From positions 1 to 58,441 of the forward strand of contig AUXH01000040.1 in assembly GCA_000482145.1 (NCBI GenBank): DNA of 58,441 nt. The letters are read 5' to 3'. Positions 48,793 through 56,171 of the stretch are shown in pieces; within the stretch, counting starts at the first letter, position 1; every line of letters begins with the position of its first letter. The notes beneath the pieces are model-generated. The model was given only the letters and a program-made list of their open reading frames with translations. It did not search any database and was not told the origin of the DNA. The translations under genes were made by a program, and so were the position numbers. This DNA comes from Strigomonas culicis. Taxonomy: Eukaryota; Euglenozoa; Kinetoplastea; Trypanosomatida; Trypanosomatidae.

Positions 48793-48837
48793 AGGTCTGT
48801 GTATTCTAATGCTACGTGAGCTGTTCGAGGGATATAC

Positions 48838-48878
48838 CTGAAACCGAAACGCAAGCAGAGAGAGAGAGAGAGAGAGAG
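48838..48878 (-). promoter_or_regulatory. (CT)n splice-acceptor tract for the PPPDE-PUL gene
   Basis: On minus, eleven CT units lead through a T-rich segment to TTTCAG, with AG at plus 48838-48839, 45 bases before the ATG at 48792. It excludes the longer frame. Confidence 0.65.
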
Positions 48879-49002
48879 TGAGAACACAAAGAGGAAACAC
48901 AGATTGGCAAAGGAACGGAAGCTACACACGCAAAACAGCGTTGCTAAAGACACACAGAATGGTCAGACGCCCTCGTTAGAAAGGATTGTGTATGATTGCG
49001 TA

Positions 49003-50034
49003 TTATACAAGCTCCGAAAGGTCAGAGTCGTCATCTATCACAACTATCGATGTCCTCTTCGTGGCACGTTCCGCGTTAGCCTCCTTCCGGGTCTGGCACA
49101 TGGCACATTCCTCTGCCTGCGTCGCATTGAGAAAGGTGCAGGTTCGACAGCTCCAGAGCTCCGAAGGAATCACCACCACAGGGTCCACTGCCGCGCTATC
49201 CCCAATATCGTCCGAGCACATGGCGCATTCCTTCTCCGCTGCGACGTTTTCATACGTGCAGCGGGGACAGATCCAGTTGGACGCCTTCTTCGGCGTCAGA
49301 CAGAGCGGGATCTCATCGGGCAGCACCTCGGTCCCGCGTGGTCCACGGTCCGGCGTCGCGGCGCGCAGGGGGCTCTTCGTCGTGCGCCTCTGCATGCGCT
49401 GCAGTGCCGCCGCCGCCATGAGCCGCCGCCGCTGCTCCTCCGCCGACACGGCTCCGCCGGCCGCGCGCTGCGCGAGCGGGCGCCCGCCGAGTCGGTGTCC
49501 CTCTGTCACGGCGGCCACGCTCGGACCGTCCGCCGGCGTGGGGGTCAACGGGGCCTCCGCTGGACGCCGGCGCTTCGTGCCGGCGGCGGGGCGCTGCGGC
49601 GTCGCTGTTGGCGTTGTCTCCCGCACGTGCGGGGGATACAGGGGGATGCCTCGCTCGATGAGCGACACCTCCATCTTTTCGCAATCTTTCACCAGCTGGT
49701 AGTAGAGGTTCCAGAAGTTTCGGTCATGCTTTGAAAACTCGCAATGCGCCACCTCGTGCAGCGTGGTGCACAGCACTTCGTGGAACGGCAAGAAGTGCAC
49801 CTTGTCACCAGGCACTCGAAGCCGCACACAGATCTCCTTTCCCTTTTCGTAGTTCAGTCCTAGTAGAGAAGGGCCGCGGGGGTAAAACTCCTTGAAGACG
49901 CCGATCATCCACCCCCTCTGCTTCAGAAGTGGCTCAATGCGCTGCACCAAGAAACTCATAATGGACTTGGCGGTTGCGTCCTGTGCCCAGCCCAGCGTCG
50001 TGACGCTAAAAACGCGAGATGCACCACCACTCAT
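49003..50034 (-). CDS. Wss1-like WLM metalloprotease with two RanBP2 zinc fingers
   Basis: 343 residues. The WLM protease domain has HEVAHCEFSKH: His93, Glu94, His97 and His103, the zinc-binding and catalytic set of Wss1/SPRTN-type proteases that digest DNA-protein crosslinks. The N-terminal segment has the family's ALxxL-like start and RGWMIGVFKEFYP. Two RanBP2-type fingers follow, WICPRCTYENVAAEKECAMC near 253 and WSCRTCTFLNATQAEECAMC near 299; such fingers bind ubiquitin or RNA. The extreme C-terminus, IVVIDDDSD, is a textbook SUMO-interaction motif, also a feature of yeast Wss1. The middle (about 130-240) is disordered and Arg/Ala-rich. Expected nuclear. Confidence 0.88.
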   Translation of the reverse strand: MSGGASRVFSVTTLGWAQDATAKSIMSFLVQRIEPLLKQRGWMIGVFKEFYPRGPSLLGLNYEKGKEICVRLRVPGDKVHFLPFHEVLCTTLHEVAHCEFSKHDRNFWNLYYQLVKDCEKMEVSLIERGIPLYPPHVRETTPTATPQRPAAGTKRRRPAEAPLTPTPADGPSVAAVTEGHRLGGRPLAQRAAGGAVSAEEQRRRLMAAAALQRMQRRTTKSPLRAATPDRGPRGTEVLPDEIPLCLTPKKASNWICPRCTYENVAAEKECAMCSDDIGDSAAVDPVVVIPSELWSCRTCTFLNATQAEECAMCQTRKEANAERATKRTSIVVIDDDSDLSELV

Positions 50035-50368
50035 TGATGTGACGTCGCCACCGGAACACTACAAAGTGATTCTGTGGGTACGCCCAATCGTAACGCGTTG
50101 CAAAGCCGTGCTACTGGGTAATAAAGAAACACATAGAAGGAATGAGAGTGAATGCTAAATACTGCATCCACAGAGGGAAATGTAGACTCTCCTTTAAAGA
50201 TAAATGAGCAAAACGACCAGATAAGAGAATGGGTGGAAGGTCATGGAGAGTAGTTCAATCATTATGAATGTGTTGTTAACAGCTTCGCTTTTTGCACGAG
50301 TGCATACAATATCCATACCCTTTACATGAAATCTCTTTTCTTCTTTACAAATGTTAGGTTACGAGGAG
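50035..50368. other. Intergenic region
   Basis: Mixed composition, no gene or repeat seen. Confidence 0.55.
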
Positions 50369-51148
50369 CTACCGCCCCAGGCGTTCATCCTGAAAGGACT
50401 GTGAAGACGTGTTTTGAGCATACCAAAACTCTAAACCCTGTGGCACGATAGTTGTATTTGTGACATAGTCGAAGAACTGATGGGAGCCTGTCATGTACGC
50501 CTCCGCGGATGGAAAGTTGGCAGGCCACAGGTCGCGCTGCGCCATGGCGACGCCACTGACAACAAACTCCGGGCCCACTGTCTGCTGCAAGATCGTCTTG
50601 CCGCTCAAGTGGTCTAGTTCGTGCATGAGGCAGCGCGCAAGCATACCGCCGAGCACCTGCTGCTTCCGCTTGCCGTGCTGATCATAGCCCGTGCACGTGA
50701 CACGCTGCGGGCGTATGACCCACGCATGACAGGCCCCGCAGCTCACACAGTTCTCCCACATACCGTACATGGGGGCCGCCGACGTGCGGTCGTCGTACCC
50801 CGGGATCTCCGGGTTGACCCAGACGTCAAACTCCGCCTGGTTCGGATCACTCTTGATGAACACCACGGAGGCGTCCCAGTGTCCCTTGGGTCCACTGAAA
50901 GAGACACAGTCGAGGTCCTGCGCGAGCTTCGTCAGCTCCAGCACACGGTGAATGAAGAGCGGCGATGTGACATCCTGCACGTTGATGGGCAGCACCGGTC
51001 GCGTCATGGAACGATGCGGGTAGATGGCTACCTTGCCCATCGCCTTGTGCTGCACGTCCAGGTGGGCCTCCACCATCTCCTTCACAGAGGGGTCCTTCCG
51101 CTTCGCCAGAAGGGTACGGGTCCTGCGAAACAACGCGCCACGGAACAT
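50369..51148 (-). CDS. Atypical peptide deformylase (mitochondrial type)
   Basis: 259 residues. Metal site intact: Cys134 in ENCVS (usual EGCLS) and HELDH at 176-180. The first family motif, normally GxGLAAxQ, is changed to SGPKGHWDASVVFI, lacking the usual glutamine. Peptide deformylases remove formyl groups from mitochondrial translation products. T. brucei has two mitochondrial homologues; this one, with its altered first motif, looks like the divergent kind, but I cannot assign PDF1 or PDF2 with certainty. The N-terminus MFRGALFRRTRTLLAKRK is a good mitochondrial presequence. The open frame goes back to a GTG at 51178; ATG 51148 begins the presequence and is chosen. Confidence 0.85.
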   Translation of the reverse strand: MFRGALFRRTRTLLAKRKDPSVKEMVEAHLDVQHKAMGKVAIYPHRSMTRPVLPINVQDVTSPLFIHRVLELTKLAQDLDCVSFSGPKGHWDASVVFIKSDPNQAEFDVWVNPEIPGYDDRTSAAPMYGMWENCVSCGACHAWVIRPQRVTCTGYDQHGKRKQQVLGGMLARCLMHELDHLSGKTILQQTVGPEFVVSGVAMAQRDLWPANFPSAEAYMTGSHQFFDYVTNTTIVPQGLEFWYAQNTSSQSFQDERLGR

Positions 51149-51538
51149 GGACGCAAATAGTGAATAAGCTAATTCCACACTACCTATGAACCTTACAAGA
51201 ACAACTATATAGTAAACACGTTCAGAAAAGGAAGTAGAAGAGTATTTATATCATCAAAGAAAGGCAATGTAGATTCCAAATTGCGTTTATCCGCTCGATC
51301 TCGATTCACACTGCACATTGTTTTTTTTTGTTGTTGTTGTTGTTTTGGATGAATATAACACTAAATATACAAGAGAATGAAAAAAAAAAGTGTAAAAATA
51401 CTTATAAGAGTATAATTAGTACAAAGAAGAGAGCCTATTCCAGAAACACTACAGTGCTCGCAGAACAACACAACAGCGGCAAAAAAAAAAAAATAAGGAA
51501 AATATACAAAAAAACGCAACGATACTGTATAGATATAC

Positions 51539-51542
<4 letters not shown>

Positions 51543-51571
<29 letters not shown>
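51543..51571. repeat. (TA)n dinucleotide repeat
   Basis: Uninterrupted alternating AT tract of 29 bases. Confidence 0.95.
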
Positions 51572-51574
<3 letters not shown>

Positions 51575-51637
51575 GGCAACATGCAGTCCACTTCATAACA
51601 GTTTCAGTCAAGCGCAGACGCAGAGTCTGTACTTGTA

Positions 51638-51656
51638 TGTGTGTGTGTGTGTGTGT
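51638..51656. repeat. (TG)n dinucleotide repeat
   Basis: About nine TG units. Confidence 0.9.
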
Positions 51657-51938
51657 ATTTGTGCATCTGTGAACATTATGAACTGCATTACAGCGACGTA
51701 TTTGAAGAAATGAGCACCACTATTAAGTAATAGAAAACGAGATTAAAAATAGAACAGGTGATTTGTGTGACCGAACTCGTACTCTTTGATACATCGCGGG
51801 TAAACATACTGTATCTGGTCATATATTGTTGTTGATAGGTTCGGTTACTTTTTGTGTCCCTCTCTACGCATTTACTTCCATTTATTCTTGTAGGCACCGC
51901 ACTACATACAGGTACGAGATTGAGAACAAACACAGCTT

Positions 51939-54026
51939 TTACCACTTGCCGTGTTTGTGCAGTGACGGTGACGCTGCGTTTGATTTGGCGATCCATTCCT
52001 TTACGACGTGCTTCGCCTTCTCTGGTGTTGCTTGAAAGACCGTAAAGAGAGGGTCCTTGAGCAGCGTTTCTGCGGCAGCGGGCTGCGCTCCCGCCCGGTT
52101 GACGAGGCACCGCGAACACAGCTGCAGCAGCGGCGCCGCCTCGTCTTGCCGGCGGCGGCTAGGGTCGATCGCCTGCAGCAACTCTCTCACGTGCTGCTGG
52201 ATATTGTCTTGCCAATCCAGCACCGGCACGCACGAGGCGCGGCCCGGGCTGTTATACGGCATGAGCAGCGGCCCGCTCCCAAAGTCGTTCATCAAGCTGT
52301 CGTTGGAAAAGAGCGGGTCCACGCCGGTCAGCAGGTTGAGCGTGACGAGGCCGGTCGCCCACACGTCTGCGGTGCTGTCGAACAGCCCGTGGGGGGACTG
52401 CCGCGACGGCGGCGGCAGGCGCGTGAGGTGGAGCAATGAGGGAGCGCCGTCGTCGTGGCTCTTGCGGTGGCTCACGAGCTCAAAGTCGCAGAGCGCAATG
52501 TGGCCGTCCGGCATGATGAGGACATTATCTAGATGAATGTCATTATGGTTGTAGCCGCGCACCTCCTTTCCGTTTACGGTGTGCGGCATGTTGTGATTCA
52601 TGAGATCGATTGCGCTCAAGATCTGGAAGACGATGGCAGCGATCACCTCCATATTCGCGATGGGCTCAAAGCGCGGCTGCGAAAGAAAGGCACCCGAGCG
52701 ACGCTCGTGGTGCATACCCGAATTATCAGTAAGACCGTTCACGTAGCGCTGACCGTGCAGATGGAGAAAGGCCCGCAGGCTACACTCGTACAGCGGCATC
52801 AAGAGTCCACGCTCCTCTTCCTGCTTCACAACGATGGCTTCCGGTACGACCAGGTGGCGTACACCAACGTGGGGTAGTGTGCGCTGCAACGCACGCGACT
52901 GCAACTGAGCGCTGGATCGCCTTGTAATTCTATCAGCGACTCGGGGCGACGTGAAACGATTCGTCGCCGCATCAAACTCACCCTTGATGTTGTACAGAAG
53001 CTTCGAAAACTCTATTTCACTATCCGATATCCTCTGAGGGTACATTTTTAGTGCATCGTAGGAGCCAATGGAATCCCGCTTCACTATCTGCGGATGAACC
53101 ACACGGTACACGGTGGAGCCCCGATCCCCGCCTAGGCCGATTTCCTTTAGCGTGCCGAGGGTGTCATCGACGATGCGCGGTATCTCCCGCGTCGGCTGCA
53201 GGTCGACCCACAAGGACCCGTCGGAGGCACCGGCCCTGTCCTGCAGCGTGGGCGAAAAGTAGGTCGTCTCCCGAGGGGCGGCAGCAGTCTTCACGCGCTG
53301 CACCTCCTCCTCCGTCATGAGTCGCGCGGACTGCGAGAAGTAGCACGACGGGTACTCTTCCGATGCGGGCGGGCAAGCGGTGGGTGCCACGCACACTTCG
53401 TCCTCCTCGTCCTCCGCCTCCTCGCTCGTACACTTATCGGTGTCCATGAGGGGTGGGTTACTCGCTGCGGTGCGCCCGAAGGGCCCCCGGCCAGGGTTCA
53501 GTGGGGGATTCTTGAGCACCGCATGTACCGATGTCGTGCCTTTTTTGGCATTGCCCGCATCCGGTGACTTCACCGGCGTGAGTGGGGGCAGTGGCTGCGA
53601 GTTCACGGAGTCTGGCGTGCTATGGTACCCGCTGCTCTTGGCGAACTTTTCTCCACCACTCGAGTGTGCGCTTGTGCCGGATGCCGCACTGCTGAGCATC
53701 TCTCCACGCGACCGGGATGCGTCCGTCGCGGAGAAACGCGAGCTCGCGCCGAACGGGCGCTGGGGACTGCGCACGCGTATTAGTGCGGCGACGTCGCACG
53801 GCTCCTTCATCGACGCGACAGTATTCTTTTCCCCGTTGCCTTCTGTGTCATCATCAAAGTAATCGTAGTAGCTCGATCCTATATCAATTTTTTCCGCGCT
53901 CGTCGACAAGCGCCGGTGCGTTTCATCATGCTTCTGTTCGTAAAGACACGACCGCATCGCCGTGTCCTTTGCGCGCGCCGCTGGCGTGCATTGCCGCCCT
54001 GATGGGATATCGGGGAGCAAACTCAT
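51939..54026 (-). CDS. Divergent protein kinase with HND and DFE motifs
   Basis: 695 residues. The first ~290 are disordered and Ser/Pro-rich. Kinase domain about 300-680: glycine loop LGGDRGSTVYRVV, Lys327 in DALKMY, catalytic loop HNDIHLDNVL with Asp496 and the Asn, then DFE (Asp514-Phe515-Glu516) in place of DFG, and ADVWATGLVTLNLLTG (usual DVWSxGV). The HRD arginine is replaced by Asn. The key Lys, Asp, Asn and Asp are kept, so activity is possible despite odd motifs. There is a long insert between the Lys and the catalytic loop. The family is unassigned; it is not an obvious AGC, CMGC or NEK. The frame starts at a TTG; ATG 54026 lies after the acceptor AG at 54050-54051. Confidence 0.85.
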   Translation of the reverse strand: MSLLPDIPSGRQCTPAARAKDTAMRSCLYEQKHDETHRRLSTSAEKIDIGSSYYDYFDDDTEGNGEKNTVASMKEPCDVAALIRVRSPQRPFGASSRFSATDASRSRGEMLSSAASGTSAHSSGGEKFAKSSGYHSTPDSVNSQPLPPLTPVKSPDAGNAKKGTTSVHAVLKNPPLNPGRGPFGRTAASNPPLMDTDKCTSEEAEDEEDEVCVAPTACPPASEEYPSCYFSQSARLMTEEEVQRVKTAAAPRETTYFSPTLQDRAGASDGSLWVDLQPTREIPRIVDDTLGTLKEIGLGGDRGSTVYRVVHPQIVKRDSIGSYDALKMYPQRISDSEIEFSKLLYNIKGEFDAATNRFTSPRVADRITRRSSAQLQSRALQRTLPHVGVRHLVVPEAIVVKQEEERGLLMPLYECSLRAFLHLHGQRYVNGLTDNSGMHHERRSGAFLSQPRFEPIANMEVIAAIVFQILSAIDLMNHNMPHTVNGKEVRGYNHNDIHLDNVLIMPDGHIALCDFELVSHRKSHDDGAPSLLHLTRLPPPSRQSPHGLFDSTADVWATGLVTLNLLTGVDPLFSNDSLMNDFGSGPLLMPYNSPGRASCVPVLDWQDNIQQHVRELLQAIDPSRRRQDEAAPLLQLCSRCLVNRAGAQPAAAETLLKDPLFTVFQATPEKAKHVVKEWIAKSNAASPSLHKHGKW

Positions 54027-54456
54027 CGAGCACGGAGGAGTACTGGATACTAAAGGAAACAACAAATACGACTCTTAGCTCTTCCGCGGGTTAAGAGGCG
54101 CAAGAAGAGATGTGGTCCAACAACAACAAGAAAGACCTAAAGAAGTGTACTCCTAAGCAAAAACCCCTACAATGACAGAAAAAGAGGGGGAAAAAACAAA
54201 TAGCTTCAAACGGGGGAAAAAAAAAAGCAAGACAGTAGAGTAGAGGAGGAAGTGAATGTTTAGTACATATACCGGATCCGAACGGTTGATTCCGTGCAGA
54301 CGCAAAGGGAAAAAAAAATGAGAACATCTATATACCATGTATGCCATTCCATTGTTACAAATTCGTATGATGTCGTGAAATTAAGCGTTAAGGTTACATT
54401 AACATTTAGGTACTATTATCGCCTGTACTTCTGTAATGACATTTCATCTCCTCACG
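54027..54456. other. Intergenic region
   Basis: No gene seen beyond the acceptor at its left edge; purine-rich runs near 54180-54240. Confidence 0.55.
54050..54071 (-). promoter_or_regulatory. Trans-splice acceptor for the divergent kinase
   Basis: On minus, TTTGTTGTTTCCTTTAG ends at plus 54050-54051; the ATG is 23 bases downstream. It separates the TTG at 54065 from the ATG and so decides the start. Confidence 0.5.
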
Positions 54457-54738
54457 TCAGCCGAACCGGTCCACTATTTGGGCCTTGCTCTCCACATTAG
54501 GGTTTCCGGCGACGGTGCTAAAGCGCTTGGCCGGAACCTCCTTCACAGCAGCAAACAACCTTTTATTGTGCTCCACCTCCCTACGCATATGCAGCTCACG
54601 CTGGTTTGTGTTGTAAACGGAACGCCAGGCAACGCCAATCACGAGCAGGATTCCAGCGACGACAGCATACCGCACGAACTTGGGAGACGCGACATGCGCG
54701 TCCTTGTCCGTCTTTTCGTTTACTACAGGATCGCTCAT
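54457..54738 (-). CDS. Small single-pass membrane protein, unknown function
   Basis: 93 residues. A charged N-terminus of about 22 residues, one hydrophobic segment (FVRYAVVAGILLVIGVAW, about 21-38), then a charged, probably coiled stretch (RELHMRREVEHNKRLF) and a C-terminal tail ending in VDRFG. The tail orientation with basic residues after the membrane segment is common in mitochondrial inner-membrane accessory subunits, but the location is a guess. It occupies the gap between two solid genes, starts with ATG and has coding-like composition, which supports it as a real gene. Confidence 0.65.
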   Translation of the reverse strand: MSDPVVNEKTDKDAHVASPKFVRYAVVAGILLVIGVAWRSVYNTNQRELHMRREVEHNKRLFAAVKEVPAKRFSTVAGNPNVESKAQIVDRFG

Positions 54739-55093
54739 GTATTACAGCTTATGAAATGGATACACCGAAGGTTCTATGAGAGAATGAAAACAAAGAGAGA
54801 CAGAGAAATCGAAGGAGGGAGGGGGGGAGAGGAGGGAACAGACTGGGACGGATAGTGTGAATGAGAGAACAACGTCACAGGAAGAGCAAAACACAAAACA
54901 AAAGTATTCTTGTTTTAAAACACACCGATGTAATCATAATAACAGCAAGAAGAAGTGCTTATTTATAAAACTTGACAGGAGACACGAGCGCTCCTCCGTA
55001 CACTTTTCAAGAATCCCATCGCAGCGAGTGCATAACTGCACACTGTCGCCACCGAAGTACAGACTCACCACAGGTCGATGTAGGCGTCTACCC
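54739..55093. other. Intergenic region
   Basis: Purine-rich on plus (about 54775-54850), meaning pyrimidine-rich on the coding strand, as expected for the acceptor of the small membrane-protein gene. No other feature seen. Confidence 0.55.
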
Positions 55094-55681
55094 TTAGATG
55101 GGTCCCAAGTACTTCTCCTTCATCGAACCAATGGCCATCCTACCGTCGGCCTGCGGCGTCTCCGCCACGACGCGCACCCGTACGATGTCCCCATTCTTGA
55201 TACTCTTCCGCTCGCTGCTGTGCATCCAAACACCGTCCCCACTGTCCGCCTCGTAGTGCCACTCCGGGTTGTGCAGATCCTCGTTCATCTGGCTGTGGCT
55301 AATAAAGATGCGTCCCAACCCGAACACGTTGCCATACCAGCCCTCCTGTGCGGTGCTCTCCACCTTCACGTCCAGCACCTCACCGCGATGCAGCTTGAAG
55401 ACCATGGCCTTGTAGTTCAGCAAGAAGGTGACATTGCCGTCGTCAAGTACCTTTCCCTGAATCGTCTGCGCTTGCACAATATCTACCACAGCGATGACTA
55501 TGGCAGACGACTTGCTCGACGACACGTAGTCGGCCGCGATGGCAGACAAGCTATCGGATGCCGGAAGCGGCTTCCCTTCCACCGCCTTCCGTAGGTAGTT
55601 GAGCAGGCATCGGTTCAAAATGCTCCCCAGGTGCTCCGGCTCAACGGTAATCACACGCTGAAGGTTTAACTTGTAGAACAT
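55094..55681 (-). CDS. RPB7: RNA polymerase II subunit RPB7
   Basis: 195 residues. N-terminal RNP-like half starts MFYKLNLQRVITVEPEHLG, and the C-terminal S1/OB half has LLNYKAMVFKLHRGEVLDVK, GRIFISHSQM and the ending AIGSMKEKYLGPI. This matches RPB7 (usual KYKAIVFRPFKGEV and GSLMDDYLG) rather than the longer RPC25 or RPA43. It pairs with RPB4 as the stalk of Pol II that contacts emerging RNA. A ~22-residue insert (about 33-55) in the N-terminal half is longer than in yeast or human. The open frame extends to a TTG at 55714, but an acceptor AG at 55690-55691 lies between, so ATG 55681 is the start. Confidence 0.93.
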   Translation of the reverse strand: MFYKLNLQRVITVEPEHLGSILNRCLLNYLRKAVEGKPLPASDSLSAIAADYVSSSKSSAIVIAVVDIVQAQTIQGKVLDDGNVTFLLNYKAMVFKLHRGEVLDVKVESTAQEGWYGNVFGLGRIFISHSQMNEDLHNPEWHYEADSGDGVWMHSSERKSIKNGDIVRVRVVAETPQADGRMAIGSMKEKYLGPI

Positions 55682-55689
55682 GGAGACGG

Positions 55690-55707
55690 CTGTGCAAAAA
55701 CAAAGAG
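55690..55707 (-). promoter_or_regulatory. Trans-splice acceptor for RPB7
   Basis: On minus, CTCTTTGTTTTTGCACAG ends with AG at plus 55690-55691, 8 bases before the ATG at 55681. Confidence 0.65.
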
Positions 55708-56171
55708 TTATCAACTTCTCGTCACACCAAAGTTAAAATAGAAGAGCAAAACGGGTAGAGAGCGTGAATAGCCTCCTATCTATTGTTTTGTTTTCGATCT
55801 TTTCGAATGCGTAAACCCTAGAAGACAGTAAGAATGACGGAAGAGATAAGAGACCAGAGTTTTTCTTTGTCAGCTTCGCGTACGAGAGAAACATGAATTG
55901 TGTGGAGTATCGTATAACGTTTGCTTTTCAATATTGGTCTTAGAATAAACACTGTGTCAAACGCTCACGGCACTGTCACACATGTAAGTAGTAGAACAAT
56001 CCAACTATAATAGCATTGCAAGGGCAAGCAATAGTAAGATAAATGCACAAGAGAAAATAATGGAGAAAATTAGGAAAAAGGTTATTCGATGTGAAAGCAA
56101 TCATGCCTTCCATTGTTTCGTTTTTTTTTTGTACATTTGTGCACACACATTTCGATACAAGTCGTGTGAAC
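55708..56171. other. Intergenic region
   Basis: AT-rich, no gene or repeat of note. Confidence 0.55.

Larger units (their letters stand above)
51149..51938. other. Intergenic region with TA and TG repeats
   Basis: About 790 bases, no gene seen. Contains a TTG repeat near 51329-51345, A-runs, and the repeats at 51543-51571 and 51638-51656. Confidence 0.6.

Noticed and set aside
55094..55681. Assignment as Pol III RPC25 or Pol I RPA43
   Set aside because: Length and the ending GSMKEKYLG plus the NYKAMVF block match RPB7 better.
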